Below, in pieces: positions 32,622-42,236 of a stretch of DNA of 64,000 bases. The position numbers and the translations under genes were made by a program. Each line of letters starts with the position of its first letter. Position 1 is the first letter of the stretch. This DNA comes from Halomonas organivorans. GTDB lineage: Bacteria; Pseudomonadota; Gammaproteobacteria; Pseudomonadales; Halomonadaceae. Location: NCBI RefSeq assembly GCF_014192055.1, contig NZ_JACHXM010000002.1, positions 172,493 through 236,492 on the forward strand, in the 5' to 3' direction. Below the pieces are notes generated by a model. The model was given only the letters and a program-made list of their open reading frames with translations, was not told where the DNA came from and ran no database searches.

Positions 32622-33725
32622 TCACTCGTCAGTCTCGGGTTTGAGATAACCGAGCTTCTGCCATTTTGCGTACTGCTCACGGAAGCTGTTGTACGAGTCC
32701 ATCACACGGGCGAAGGTCTCGTTCTTCGCGCTCTCTTCCTCGGCAACCTCTTCCCAGGCGGTCTCGAGTGCGTCCATGATCTCGTCCGACCAGACCTTGA
32801 TCTCGACGCTATCGTCCTCTGCCAGCGCCTGTACGGCGGCAGGCTGCGCCGCTGCCCCCTGCGTCAGGGTACGCATGGTGGCCTCACCACAGGTGGTCTC
32901 AATGGCCAACTGCTGCTGCTCACTCAGCTCGTTCCAGGTATCGAGGTTGATGATGAGAGTATCGATCGCCACTTGCTGGTGCCACCCGGGGAAGTAGGCA
33001 TAGTCGGTCACCTGGTCGAGGCCGGCTCTGACATCGATCGAGGGGTTCGAGTATTCCCCCCCATCGATGACGCCGAGCTCGAGAGCAGAATAGACCTCTG
33101 ACCCTGGAATCATCTGGATCGACGCGCCAAGTTTGGCCAACACTCGACCACCCAAGCCGAAATACCTCAACTTGGCCCCAGAGAAATCTTCCGGCGTGTT
33201 GAATTCACGCGTGGTCCAGCCGGCAGTCTCGGGTGCAGTCAGTGTGCAGACAAAGCCTTTCAGGTTCATGCCCTCAAGGATCTCGTCATGCAGTTCCTGG
33301 CCACCGCCCTCGCGCATCCAGGCCATGTACTCGGTGACATCCGGCCCGAATGGCACGGCGGTAAAAATGTTCAGCGCAGGCTCAAGCCCTGAACCATACC
33401 CGGGCGTGCCGAACGCCATGTCGACCGCTCCCTGGGAAACGGCATCGTAGTAATCCGTGGCGGGAACCAACGCGCCGGGCTCGAAGACGTCGACTTCAAG
33501 CGATCCCCCCGTTAGCTTTTCGATCCGCTCGGCAAGCCAGGGAGAGATCTCACCGATAACGGGGGCCTGGGTGGGAAACGCTGCATGCATACGCAACGTC
33601 CGCGTTTCCTGTGCTTGTGCTACACCAGCGGACAGCAAGGAAACAACCGAGCCTACAATAATCAGGCCATTTTTCATGCTCTTGTTCTTGTTTGTCATAT
33701 TCGTTTTCACAATGCTCTTATTCAT
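32622..33725 (-). CDS. TRAP transporter substrate-binding protein (DctP family)
   Basis: The protein is 367 residues from the ATG at 33725, which has GGAG 11 nt upstream; ATGs at 33698 and 33677 are alternatives. A Sec signal peptide (GLIIVGSVVSLLSAGVAQAQ) precedes a periplasmic binding fold with the DctP features AVSQGAVDMAFGTPGYG and a substrate-anchoring arginine in GAKLRYFG. It captures the substrate in the periplasm and delivers it to the DctQM pair. The KstD-like dehydrogenase lies directly upstream, pointing to a cyclic or carboxylated organic substrate (inference). Confidence 0.92.
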   Translation of the reverse strand: MNKSIVKTNMTNKNKSMKNGLIIVGSVVSLLSAGVAQAQETRTLRMHAAFPTQAPVIGEISPWLAERIEKLTGGSLEVDVFEPGALVPATDYYDAVSQGAVDMAFGTPGYGSGLEPALNIFTAVPFGPDVTEYMAWMREGGGQELHDEILEGMNLKGFVCTLTAPETAGWTTREFNTPEDFSGAKLRYFGLGGRVLAKLGASIQMIPGSEVYSALELGVIDGGEYSNPSIDVRAGLDQVTDYAYFPGWHQQVAIDTLIINLDTWNELSEQQQLAIETTCGEATMRTLTQGAAAQPAAVQALAEDDSVEIKVWSDEIMDALETAWEEVAEEESAKNETFARVMDSYNSFREQYAKWQKLGYLKPETDE

Positions 33726-34097
33726 CTTATTGCGTGCTCCAATAAAGATCCCTTTGGCCATCCTAGCCAGCATGGGACCGTGGTTTGTTCGGCGACCGAA
33801 CGATCGCCTCCGAATAGCAGATTATTCCTCTAACGGTTCAGCATACAGAGAGCAGGACAAACGGATTGATTCATATTTAACAAACAACCGTCAAGTCACA
33901 AATGCTCTTCTTTCCCGCGACAATTTGAATGTACAAGCCTGAGCTAACACACCAGGACAAACACAGCCTTCATTCAGAAGATGGCCGGTCTGCACGATGA
34001 GCGAGAACAGGGAGGCAAACCGACAGATCATGATGTCAGCTTTACCTTGCCGCGGCCCGAAACCTGTTCCCCGCCATTTCTGTTGAAGTAGCCATGC
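33726..34097. other. Intergenic region between dctP and the FAD dehydrogenase
   Basis: The 372-bp gap is relatively AT-rich at 33820-33920 (for example ATTGATTCATATTTAACAAAC), consistent with the dctP promoter. Both flanking genes are leftward. No gene or clear terminator is seen. Confidence 0.5.
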
Positions 34098-35798
34098 TTA
34101 CTGGTTCGAGCCGGCCAAGTGCTGTGCGGCGATATATCCGAAGGTGAGCGCCGGCCCAAGGGTGATCCCACCACCGGGGTAGTTACCCCCCATGATCGAA
34201 GCGGCATCGTTACCCACAGCATAGAGGCCGGTGATCACCTTGCCGCTATCATCCAGCACCCGTGCATTCTCGTCGGCACGCAGCCCGTCGAAGGTCCCCA
34301 GGTCGCCGATGACCAGTTTGATCGCGTAAAACGGTCCCTTCTTGACAGGAGCCACACAGGGGTTCGGCTTGTGCTCGGGATCACCCAGCGAGCGGTTGTA
34401 GGCCGTGCTTCCCTTGTGGAACTCTGGATCATTGCCATCCTTCGCGTGGCGATTGAACTCACCCACGGTCTTTTCCAGCTCGGCCGGATCCGCACCGATC
34501 TTTTCAGCCAGTTCGCGCAGAGTCTTGCCACGCATCAGATATCCACTCTTGAGATGCGACTTGTAAGGCATCGGCGTCGGCTTAGCGAACCCGAGACCAT
34601 ACTTCCGGAAAGTACGGTGGTCAGCGATGAAGAAGGCACAGACCTCAGTTTGTTCCTCGGTACAGCGCTTGTACATTGCCTGACAGAAATCGTGGTACGA
34701 GTTCGCCTCGTTCACGAAGCGTCGGCCCGAGCGAGTGACGGCGATGATCCCGGGTTTCGACCGGTCAACGAAATGCGGGAAGGTTCCCTGTGTGCCATCC
34801 GGCCACACCGGACGGGAGATCGGAACCCAGGCGGCGGCATGCGGCAGGCCTTCCTCCACCGATGCACCAGCACTCTCGGCCAGGCGAAGTCCATCACCGG
34901 TGTTTCCGGGCGGAGCGGGCGAAGCATGCTCATGACCACTTGGGGCATGAGGGAACAGTTTCTTTCGACGCACAGGATCCTGCGGGAACCCCCCTGCCGC
35001 CATGACCACTCCCTTGTTCGCATTGACTCGAACAGTGCCTGTCGGCGTATCGATCAGGGCACCCGTCACTCGTCCGCTATCGTCCCGAATCAGTTGGCGC
35101 ACGGGGGAGCGGGTCCAGATCGGCACCCCCTTCTCGAAACAGGACTTGGCCAGTCGAGCAACCAGCGAGTTGCCATTCATGAGACGCATAGCTCGTCCAT
35201 GGAAGACCTTGTCGCGCAGAAACTTGGTGAAGAGGCCGCTGACGAACAAAGCCGAGATCGGGGACCGCGTAACGTTGAAGAAGTGCAGCAACTCTTTGCC
35301 CGACCCGATCATCATGCCCAGTACAGTGATCTCAGCCAGAGGCGGGCGCAGGCGTTTGATCTCCTTGCCAAGCTCACGTCCATCGAAAGGCTTGGCTACG
35401 ATTGATCGTCCGCCGGGCATCCCACCGGGCGCATCGGGATGGTAATCCGCGAAAGTCGGCCCCAGATCGAACTGCAGGGTCGTGTTGCTCTCGAAGAAAT
35501 CCACGGCCTTGGGACCATTCTCGAGAAAGGCATCCACGCGGGCTTCGTCAAAGAACTCTCCCGTTTCGTGTTTCAGGTAGGTCTTCGCCTTTTCGGCGCT
35601 GTCCTCGACTCCGGCGCGCTTGCCTGGCGCATTCCCGGGGATCCACATCCAGCCACCCGAACGCGCCGTGGTACCACCGAAGACCGGCTCTTTCTCGACC
35701 ACGAGCACTTTTTGATCATGATGAGCCGCGACGACGGCCGTGGACAGCCCGCCTGCCCCCGAACCCACGACGAGCACATCGCAATCGTAATCTTTCAT
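34098..35798 (-). CDS. FAD-dependent dehydrogenase, 3-ketosteroid-delta1-dehydrogenase-like
   Basis: The protein is 566 residues from the ATG at 35798 (AGGAAGGA upstream). It has an N-terminal dinucleotide-binding GSGAGGLSTAVVAA motif and the KstD-type FGGTTARSGGWMWIPGN segment near residue 43. The C-terminal GNDAASIMGGNYPGGGITLG motif is diagnostic of the KstD/fumarate-reductase-like flavoproteins. It would introduce a double bond next to a carbonyl in a cyclic ketone. Steroid genes are otherwise absent, so an alicyclic or terpenoid enone is a more likely substrate (inference). It faces the TRAP operon. Confidence 0.88.
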   Translation of the reverse strand: MKDYDCDVLVVGSGAGGLSTAVVAAHHDQKVLVVEKEPVFGGTTARSGGWMWIPGNAPGKRAGVEDSAEKAKTYLKHETGEFFDEARVDAFLENGPKAVDFFESNTTLQFDLGPTFADYHPDAPGGMPGGRSIVAKPFDGRELGKEIKRLRPPLAEITVLGMMIGSGKELLHFFNVTRSPISALFVSGLFTKFLRDKVFHGRAMRLMNGNSLVARLAKSCFEKGVPIWTRSPVRQLIRDDSGRVTGALIDTPTGTVRVNANKGVVMAAGGFPQDPVRRKKLFPHAPSGHEHASPAPPGNTGDGLRLAESAGASVEEGLPHAAAWVPISRPVWPDGTQGTFPHFVDRSKPGIIAVTRSGRRFVNEANSYHDFCQAMYKRCTEEQTEVCAFFIADHRTFRKYGLGFAKPTPMPYKSHLKSGYLMRGKTLRELAEKIGADPAELEKTVGEFNRHAKDGNDPEFHKGSTAYNRSLGDPEHKPNPCVAPVKKGPFYAIKLVIGDLGTFDGLRADENARVLDDSGKVITGLYAVGNDAASIMGGNYPGGGITLGPALTFGYIAAQHLAGSNQ

Positions 35799-36695
35799 CT
35801 CGTCCTTCCTCCTCTTCGGTTCCGTCCCATACCCGGGCCGGAAACGTCTGATAGCGGAGAGAGGTGGGGGCAGTGACTGCAACTACCGCAGAAGCTTCAC
35901 GGCGAAAGTTCGCCCCCTCCTCCCCTGGCCCGTCCGCGAGCGCGGTTCCGGGCGGTCAGATCATCCCGGGAGCTGCCGGATCCTCAGTCCGGCTAGCACC
36001 CAGCAGCAATCTCTGGTAACACAAAATTTATCCCTAGCGAATGAATTCGTCAATGGCAAATCATATAGACCAAGGGAGGGGGGGCGTCCGAGCGCATGCC
36101 GGAAGCCATCCGAAACTGATCCAGAAATTGGCGATAGTACCCGCCAAAGGCCGATAGGCATGGCCGCAACGCTGACGCAGGCGCGAGGATACTCCTGACG
36201 GCCATCGCACCGGCCGACAGGCCACGCAGAGTACCGGGGCACACTCGGCAACCCATAAGATCCATGGGCCAACATGCCTGCGCTTCGGCCTGGAATCCGC
36301 TTTGAGCGTCATTCCGGAGATCGGGTGGGTGATATAGTCTTCGCCTGTGCCACGGCCAAGAAAGGTACGGTGTCGTCTCGTATCGGGACACACGCAGCCT
36401 ATCGCCAATGAGCTCCAACTCATTGATGTGACCGTCAGCTGCACCTGCGCTTTGACGGCCTAGGGTAGCGTCTTGGTCGGCGAGTCCGGGTTGGTAGCGC
36501 CTTGTACCGCAACCCTCGGGGTAGTTCTCGGCTACTTGCCGGGTCGGGCAAGAGGAAAGGGTCGAGTGATGGCGATTCCCTAGCCATGCGCTCGGCCACA
36601 CCTCAACATGCACTCATTATGTCAATGAAAAACTTGTTCTCGATCTTCAAAACATGAGAGAAAGTCGATCGAACAGTGTTTGCAGGAACCGTTAT
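35799..36695. other. About 0.9-kb region between divergent catabolic units
   Basis: No supported gene. Leftward open frames at 36050-36613 and 36061-36444 lack ribosome-binding sites and family resemblance. The region carries the divergent promoters of the FAD dehydrogenase and the IclR pair and may include decayed coding sequence. Confidence 0.5.
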
Positions 36696-37478
36696 ATGGC
36701 CAAAGACGATCGCAGCGCCCGGGGCATCAAATCCATCGCAGTCGGTGGACGACTACTCCAGGCGCTGATAGACGCATCCAAGCCCTTGACGCTGCGGGAA
36801 ATTGCCGCAAGGGGGGACATCACTCCGGCTCAGGCCCATGCTTATCTGGTCAGTCTCAAGCGTGTCGGCATGGTCGTTCAGCAATTCGAGTCAGGCCCCT
36901 ATCTACTCGGCCCGCTGGCTCTCCGCGTGGGGCTGAGCCGACTAAGGAGCGTACCGATTTTCCAGCGCACCAACGGGCTGTTGAAAGAGCTCTCGACAAG
37001 CCTGAACGTCATGTCTCTCCTGTCAGTCTGGGGGGCCAAGGGGCCGACTGCCGTGATGGTCGTGCAGGCCCGAGACAAGCGCAGTGATTTGAACATCCGC
37101 ATGGGCACACGATTTTCGGTGCTGAACTCCGCTACGGGCCGTATCTTCGGCGCCTTCGGGGATCCTCAGCAGGTGGAAGCGCAGCTGAACCTCGACCTGG
37201 AGCACAGCTTTCCACCCAAGCATCAGACCGATGTGACACACATGGAGGAATACAGGAGCCAAATCGCCAAGATCCGTAAGCAAGGCTTCAGCACGATCGA
37301 GGGCGCCAGAGTGCCGGGCGTCGACGCGGTTGCGCTACCGGTCTTCGACGAGCATGGCGTGTTTGCGGGCGCGGTCACCTGCGTTGGCCACGCCGATATC
37401 CTGGATACCGACCCGGCGGGGGACAGCATTCCCGCCATCCTGGCAAGCGTTAATGCCCTGAACTCGACGGCATCCTAG
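36696..37478 (+). CDS. IclR family regulator (first of a tandem pair)
   Basis: The protein is 260 residues from the ATG at 36696 (AGGA 8 nt upstream); the upstream ATG at 36654 is an alternative. A winged HTH occupies about 10-65 (REIAARGDITPAQAHAYLVSL), followed by the IclR effector domain with LLSVWGAKGPTAVMVVQ at about 106-122. It is clearly paralogous to the next gene, with which it shares PAQAH-YLVSL and LLSVWGA-GPT. It probably controls the surrounding catabolic genes. Confidence 0.88.
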   Translation: MAKDDRSARGIKSIAVGGRLLQALIDASKPLTLREIAARGDITPAQAHAYLVSLKRVGMVVQQFESGPYLLGPLALRVGLSRLRSVPIFQRTNGLLKELSTSLNVMSLLSVWGAKGPTAVMVVQARDKRSDLNIRMGTRFSVLNSATGRIFGAFGDPQQVEAQLNLDLEHSFPPKHQTDVTHMEEYRSQIAKIRKQGFSTIEGARVPGVDAVALPVFDEHGVFAGAVTCVGHADILDTDPAGDSIPAILASVNALNSTAS

Positions 37479-37529
37479 TCCGGCGAACGTACGACCAAGA
37501 CAACCTCACCGCAACAACGAGGCGACTCC

Positions 37530-38339
37530 ATGTCCAGCAAGACCCAGAGCTCCGAAGGGCGAGGCGTCCAGTCCATCGAGACCGGCAGCCAGCTTTTGGA
37601 AGTACTCATTACCCGCGGCGAACCCATGATGTTGAAGGAGCTGGCCGCCGCGGCCGGCATTGCGCCCGCCCAGGCCCATCCATACCTGGTCAGCCTCCGA
37701 AACCTCGGCATGGTGGAACAGAACCGAGCCGGCCGCTACCAGATGGGCCCATTCGCGCTCGACCTGGCAGTCACGCGCATGCGCTCGGTCGATCCGATGC
37801 AGCTGGCCGGAGAGGCAGTGGTCGATCTCTCGCTGGAAACCGGACTGACGGCGCTGCTGTCGGTGTGGGGAGCCTTCGGTCCCACCGTCGTGGTCGTCCA
37901 CGAAGGCGAGGATCAGATCCACATGAATACCAAGGTCGGCACAGTCTACTCGGTTACCGGCACCGCGACAGGACGCACCTTCGCGGCCTACCTGCCGCCC
38001 GAGCAGACCCAACCCTCCATGCGCTCCAACTTGCCAAAATTCTTCCTCGAGCACTGCGTCGGCACCCCGCAACCCTATGACGATAAAGATATTGCCCAGA
38101 TTCGCGAGACGCGGATCTCGGCCGTTCCCAACCCGCCGGTGCCTGGCATCAACGCCATCGCCTCGCCAGTGTTCGACCACCTCGGACAGATACTAGCCGT
38201 GATTACGCTGGTGGCCGACGCTCGCATCCTCGACAAGTCTCCCACCTCGGCGTTCGCCCACACCCTCGTCGAGGCGACGCGCAGCCTGTCTGCCGAGCTA
38301 GGCTACTGGGACGAGGAGCGACCCCATCAAATTGTCTAA
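37530..38339 (+). CDS. IclR family regulator (second of a tandem pair)
   Basis: The 269-residue protein lies 51 bp after its paralogue. The HTH (LAAAAGIAPAQAHPYLVSL, about 38-56) and the effector domain (LLSVWGAFGPTVVVVHEG) align by eye with the upstream gene. It is followed after 76 bp by the SDR gene in the same direction. A tandem regulator pair could give two-signal control, or one copy may be diverging. Confidence 0.9.
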   Translation: MSSKTQSSEGRGVQSIETGSQLLEVLITRGEPMMLKELAAAAGIAPAQAHPYLVSLRNLGMVEQNRAGRYQMGPFALDLAVTRMRSVDPMQLAGEAVVDLSLETGLTALLSVWGAFGPTVVVVHEGEDQIHMNTKVGTVYSVTGTATGRTFAAYLPPEQTQPSMRSNLPKFFLEHCVGTPQPYDDKDIAQIRETRISAVPNPPVPGINAIASPVFDHLGQILAVITLVADARILDKSPTSAFAHTLVEATRSLSAELGYWDEERPHQIV

Positions 38340-38415
38340 TTGTTAATCTGTTTTCTATAGTTTAATCTCCAGCATGATCCGCCAATTGGCTTGCCATGCG
38401 TAAGGAGGTTGTCAG

Positions 38416-39162
38416 ATGAAATTGAAAGATAGACTGGCCATCGTGACGGGAGCCGGCCAGGGTGTCGGGGCCTGCATCGCCAAGGGCCTCGCCGCGGAGG
38501 GGGCGCGAGTCGTCCTGGTCGACATCCGGTTGGAAAGCGCTGCCAAGACGGCCGATGAGATACACAACACCGGAGGAACGGCCTGGGCCTATGCTGTCGA
38601 TGTGACCGATGCAGACGCCTGCGCGGCGCTAGCCGAAACCGTGCAGCAGCACGGTGACGTATCACTGCTGATCAACAACGCCGGCGTCTGTCCACGCAAC
38701 ACGATCGACAGCCCCGATGTCCGGGAAACCTGGACACTCGGGATGACCGTGAATCTGGATGGCACCCTCAACATGATCCTTCCCTTCATTCCCGCGCTGC
38801 GGAAGACCAGGGGCGGTATCATCAACATGGCGTCTATCGCCTCCTTCGTATCGACAGCCACGTCGATCTCCTACTCGACATCGAAATCGGCCGTGAAGAT
38901 GCTGACCCAGAACCTCGCCGCCGAGCTTGGCAAGGACGGAGTGCGCGTCAACGCCGTGGCCCCCGGTACCCTGGTGACCCCGATGACCGAGGCGACTCGT
39001 AACAATGACGAACGGCGCGAGCGCTTTCTGTCACGCATTCCGATGGGACGCTTCGGTGATCCTGACGAAATCGTCGGTCCGATCATTTTCCTCGCTTCGG
39101 ACATGTCCTCCTATGTGACCGGCACGACCATCGTCGTGGATGGCGGCTATCTGACCTCGTGA
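38416..39162 (+). CDS. Short-chain dehydrogenase/reductase (classical SDR)
   Basis: The 248-residue SDR has TGAGQGVG at 11-18 (cofactor loop), NNAG at 87-90 and the catalytic S140, Y153 and K157 (SYSTSK). D36 at the end of beta-2 suggests NAD(H) preference. The ribosome-binding site AAGGAGG at 38402-38408 is the best in the neighbourhood, so expression may be high. It resembles 3-oxoacyl reductase and alcohol-dehydrogenase SDRs and fits oxidation of a ring hydroxyl in the cluster's pathway. Confidence 0.9.
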   Translation: MKLKDRLAIVTGAGQGVGACIAKGLAAEGARVVLVDIRLESAAKTADEIHNTGGTAWAYAVDVTDADACAALAETVQQHGDVSLLINNAGVCPRNTIDSPDVRETWTLGMTVNLDGTLNMILPFIPALRKTRGGIINMASIASFVSTATSISYSTSKSAVKMLTQNLAAELGKDGVRVNAVAPGTLVTPMTEATRNNDERRERFLSRIPMGRFGDPDEIVGPIIFLASDMSSYVTGTTIVVDGGYLTS

Positions 39163-39259
39163 ACCCGATTGGGGCTGGCCCGACCGCTCCCAGCCCCACT
39201 CATTCCGGGACTCAACACCCGGGGATTGGGATCGCGACGTGCCACAAACAATGATACGA

Positions 39260-39291
39260 AGAAGGCCCGAAGCTTGCTCCGGGCCTTTTGG
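39260..39291. terminator. Bidirectional terminator between SDR and EthD genes
   Basis: AAGGCCC (39262-39268) and GGGCCTT (39281-39287) form a stem, with an A-rich left and T4 right flank. It separates converging genes. Confidence 0.8.
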
Positions 39292-39313
39292 CACGCGACA
39301 CGCCCCTGCGCCC

Positions 39314-40009
39314 TCAGACGATCTTCCGCGTCTCGACGAAATAGGGAGTGATCGTGTCGAGGAACACCTTGGCGTGCTCCTGCGTCCTGGCCACGATGTC
39401 ACTGGCATAGAGTTCGGCCGCCTCTTCCTTGCTGCGGAACCAGAACTCGACGATCCCGTCCACCGGAACCGCCTCATAGGAGGCGCTTTCCGTACGCGAA
39501 CCATGGTAGCGGTCGACCACGAGGTTCTGGCGATAGCCCAGCACATTCGGCCACTGGCGAACGAAGTTCGCATGGTTCACCAGCCATTCATGACGGAACT
39601 CCTCAGGGCTGATACCCGGCAAACGCTTGAGCAGGGTCATGCGCTTGATGTAGGGCCCCTCCCCCAGGTTCACCGGCACGACCTCGTGCTTCTCGCAGGC
39701 AACGAGGCGAACATCCTCCAGAAACTCGGTCTCGTCAGCCAAGGTGGGTGCGAAGATATCGCCACTCACGGCGTCCAGCATCGCCTGCAGATCGTCGAAA
39801 TGCAGCTCTGAAAAACCGTCAAGATCCCATCCCGCGCCACGCGCATGGCTGATACCGAACTGCTCCTTATCGACGACCGCATGCTGCCAGTAGCCTCTCA
39901 GCCCCGGGAAACGGGCAGCCATTGGACCGTGTACCCGTTGCCAGTGTTCGTTGAACGCCTCGGCGGATACCCCGTTTCGCTTGGTCAACAGGCCAAATCG
40001 CGTGATCAT
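39314..40009 (-). CDS. Tandem-EthD-domain protein
   Basis: The protein is 231 residues from the ATG at 40009 (GGAGAAGAG upstream). It contains two EthD-like dimeric alpha/beta-barrel units: MITRFGLLTKRNGVSAEAFN at the start and IKRMTLLKRLPGISPEEFRH at about residue 122, each with the H-W or W-L-V-N-H helix that follows. Single-domain EthD proteins such as the one at 41812 are about 110 residues, so this is a fused duplication. EthD-type proteins accompany monooxygenase or ring-cleaving pathways and may isomerise or bind intermediates. Its start lies 17 bp after the stop of the adjacent flavin oxidoreductase. Confidence 0.85.
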   Translation of the reverse strand: MITRFGLLTKRNGVSAEAFNEHWQRVHGPMAARFPGLRGYWQHAVVDKEQFGISHARGAGWDLDGFSELHFDDLQAMLDAVSGDIFAPTLADETEFLEDVRLVACEKHEVVPVNLGEGPYIKRMTLLKRLPGISPEEFRHEWLVNHANFVRQWPNVLGYRQNLVVDRYHGSRTESASYEAVPVDGIVEFWFRSKEEAAELYASDIVARTQEHAKVFLDTITPYFVETRKIV

Positions 40010-40025
40010 GCTCTTCTCCTCTTCA

Positions 40026-41213
40026 TTATTCTTCATCTGAATTCGTCACACCCAAGCGACTCAGTGCCGTATGTCTTCGGGCCAGCCACTCGCGGTGCTG
40101 CAGGGGCCAAGCGCTGAAATCCTCGGCCCCGTTCAAGGCACGAATCGCCTCAGCGGGCCAGTACGGCGTACGCAGTACCTCGCGGCCAAGGGCGACCAGA
40201 TCCGCCTTGCCGCTGTCCACGACCTCGTTGGCCTGTTCGGGAGTCAGGATGATGCCGACGGCCTGCGTCTTGATCCCCGCACGGCGACGCACCTCCTCGG
40301 CGAAAGGAACCTGGAAGCCGATGCCGCGTGGCACATTGCTTCGCCGCGTCTCTTCGGTCAGCCCTCCCGAGGAGCAATCGATCACATCGACACCGACCTC
40401 CTTCAGGGCCTTTGCCAGCGCGACGGTGTCTTCCATTCCCCAGCTGCCCTCGGCTCCATCGAGACACGACAGTCGGGCGAACAGAGGTTTGTCATCGGGC
40501 CAGGCCTCACGCACCGCCCGTGCGGTCTCGACGGCAAAGCGCATCCGGTTTTCCAACGACCCGCCATACTCGTCGGTTCTCTGATTCGAGAGAGGCGAGA
40601 GGAAGCTGGCCAGCAAATACCCATGGCCAAAATGCAGCTCGACCACATCGGCACCGGCCCGATCCGCGCGCTCAGCCGCCGTTACGAAGTCATGCCGAAT
40701 CGCCTCGATTTCCTCACGCTTCAGCATCTCAGGTTCGGTCCATTCGCCGCTGGCCGCGATGGCGCTCGGCCCCACGCGACGCCAGGAGATGCCACGGGCA
40801 TCGAGTGTCTCGGGGCTCAGCGCCCTGCCTCCCTCCCAGAGCGGTTCGGAAAATGCCTTGCGTCCGGCATGGGCCAGCTGGATACCGAAGGCCGCGCCAT
40901 TGGCATGGGCGAAATCGCCCAGGCGTTTCAACCCCGCGACGTGGTCATCGGACCAGATCCCCAGATCCGCGACCCCGACCCGGCTGTCGCTGCTGACCGC
41001 CGTGCTTTCTGTCAGCACTAGCGCTGCGCCCCCGAGAACGAACTTGCCGTAATGGACGACATGCCAGTCCTGCACGGCCCCGTCCACCGCCGAGTGCTGG
41101 CACATGGGCGAAACGACCATGCGGTTCTTCAACGTCAGTCCTCGCAGGGTCAACGGTCGAAGAAGGGCCGGTCCATCCATAGCCGGGGACTCATGCGTAT
41201 CAGGCACCGTCAT
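40026..41213 (-). CDS. NADH:flavin oxidoreductase, YqjM-type Old Yellow Enzyme
   Basis: The protein is 395 residues from the ATG at 41213 (GAGGAGAG upstream). It is an FMN-binding TIM barrel. Features of the thermophilic-like/YqjM subgroup are C38 in VVSPMCQH, QLAHAGRK near residue 112, and the paired histidines in ELHFGHGYLL. It reduces activated C=C bonds of enones using NAD(P)H. It is co-transcribed with the EthD gene and sits with a second, classical OYE, suggesting a pathway with an enone intermediate. Confidence 0.9.
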   Translation of the reverse strand: MTVPDTHESPAMDGPALLRPLTLRGLTLKNRMVVSPMCQHSAVDGAVQDWHVVHYGKFVLGGAALVLTESTAVSSDSRVGVADLGIWSDDHVAGLKRLGDFAHANGAAFGIQLAHAGRKAFSEPLWEGGRALSPETLDARGISWRRVGPSAIAASGEWTEPEMLKREEIEAIRHDFVTAAERADRAGADVVELHFGHGYLLASFLSPLSNQRTDEYGGSLENRMRFAVETARAVREAWPDDKPLFARLSCLDGAEGSWGMEDTVALAKALKEVGVDVIDCSSGGLTEETRRSNVPRGIGFQVPFAEEVRRRAGIKTQAVGIILTPEQANEVVDSGKADLVALGREVLRTPYWPAEAIRALNGAEDFSAWPLQHREWLARRHTALSRLGVTNSDEE

Positions 41214-41811
41214 ACTGCTCTCCTCGTTCACATGGCAGGGTGATAATCGCGTGTCTCCACCCACAAGATTACACAATAACTAACACAACAACTATTATCC
41301 AACAATATTACCCTAATATCCCTATCCCCTGCCCTGTCCCTCATCCCCGCCGACACTCCCGAGCTCTCATCAAGGAGGGCTAATACATAGTCACGGCTAT
41401 TCACTAGCGCGGATGGCAACCGGAGCGGGATCAGCGAAGAACCAAGCGGTCGGGCGCTCTTCCTCAAGGCAATGGGAGAAATCGACGGCTCGGCAGCCGT
41501 CATTGCCCCCAAAGCTCACCGCAGCATTCCATGCATGACATGACATGAAAGAAACATCTCTGAGTCGCCCTGCCGCTGTCACGTCGTAGGGGGAAGTCCC
41601 CATCTCGTGGGCAGATTTGGCTTCGGCCGTGGCACCAGCGTCGGCACGACACATTTCGTACGATGCCCTCGACGCCCTCGAGCTTCCCTGATGATGACTG
41701 CGCAGGGCCGGCAATCCGGCAAACGACTCACCTGCCTATACCCAGTCGATCTCACCCCCAGCCCCGGCAGAAGGCCTGCGGCAGAGCCAGCGCCTCGCAA
41801 TCTGCTGCTCG
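41214..41811. other. 598-bp gap; possible gene remnant on the minus strand
   Basis: An ORF at 41397-41714 (-) ends WFFADPAPVAIRASE and includes FGGNDGCRAVDFSHCLEEE, which reads like real coding sequence. It has no convincing start or known family, so it may be a truncated 3' end. The AT-rich stretch at 41265-41335 probably holds the promoter of the flavin oxidoreductase. Confidence 0.45.
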
Positions 41812-42153
41812 TCAGCGCTGGCGGATTTCGGTGAGATAGGTCACCGCGACGTGTTCCGCGAAGTTTGGTACGTCCTCATAGGCCTCCTGGCCGACCGGAG
41901 AGGCAAACGCAGCCTCGGCGGCCTCCAGCGAGTCGAACCAGAGCTCGGAGAAGCCATCGATCGGCGAGTCCGGATACTGCTCGCGATCGATCGGGTTGAT
42001 CACGTACTTGCGCAGGCCTGGCACACGCAGCGCGATCTCGGAATGCACCTTGGTCCAGTGCGCGACGAACTCCTCGAAGGTCTGGTCCCGCCGCTTGGTG
42101 ATCAGGCCGACGTGCTTGAAGGCCAGCTCTTGTGACATTGGTTCTTCAGTCAT
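41812..42153 (-). CDS. EthD-domain protein
   Basis: The 113-residue protein is a single dimeric alpha/beta barrel of EthD type, with VGLITKRRDQTFEEFVAHWTK at the N terminus and the family's LPGLRKYVINP-like and GFSELWFDSLEAAEAAF segments. A second ATG five codons in is an alternative start. It resembles each half of the tandem protein at 39314-40009. It is the last gene of a leftward series with the OYE and luciferase-like genes upstream. Confidence 0.86.
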   Translation of the reverse strand: MTEEPMSQELAFKHVGLITKRRDQTFEEFVAHWTKVHSEIALRVPGLRKYVINPIDREQYPDSPIDGFSELWFDSLEAAEAAFASPVGQEAYEDVPNFAEHVAVTYLTEIRQR

Positions 42154-42236
42154 GGTGTAGGGCTCCTGAGTATCAACAATGAGAATGACGGCCAGGTGCC
42201 AGCCCCTGCCGACGTAAAGAGGTCAGCGTCCGGCTG

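Noticed and set aside
36050..36613. A 187-codon minus-strand frame in the gap before the IclR pair
   Set aside because: No ribosome-binding site, no family resemblance and biased composition.
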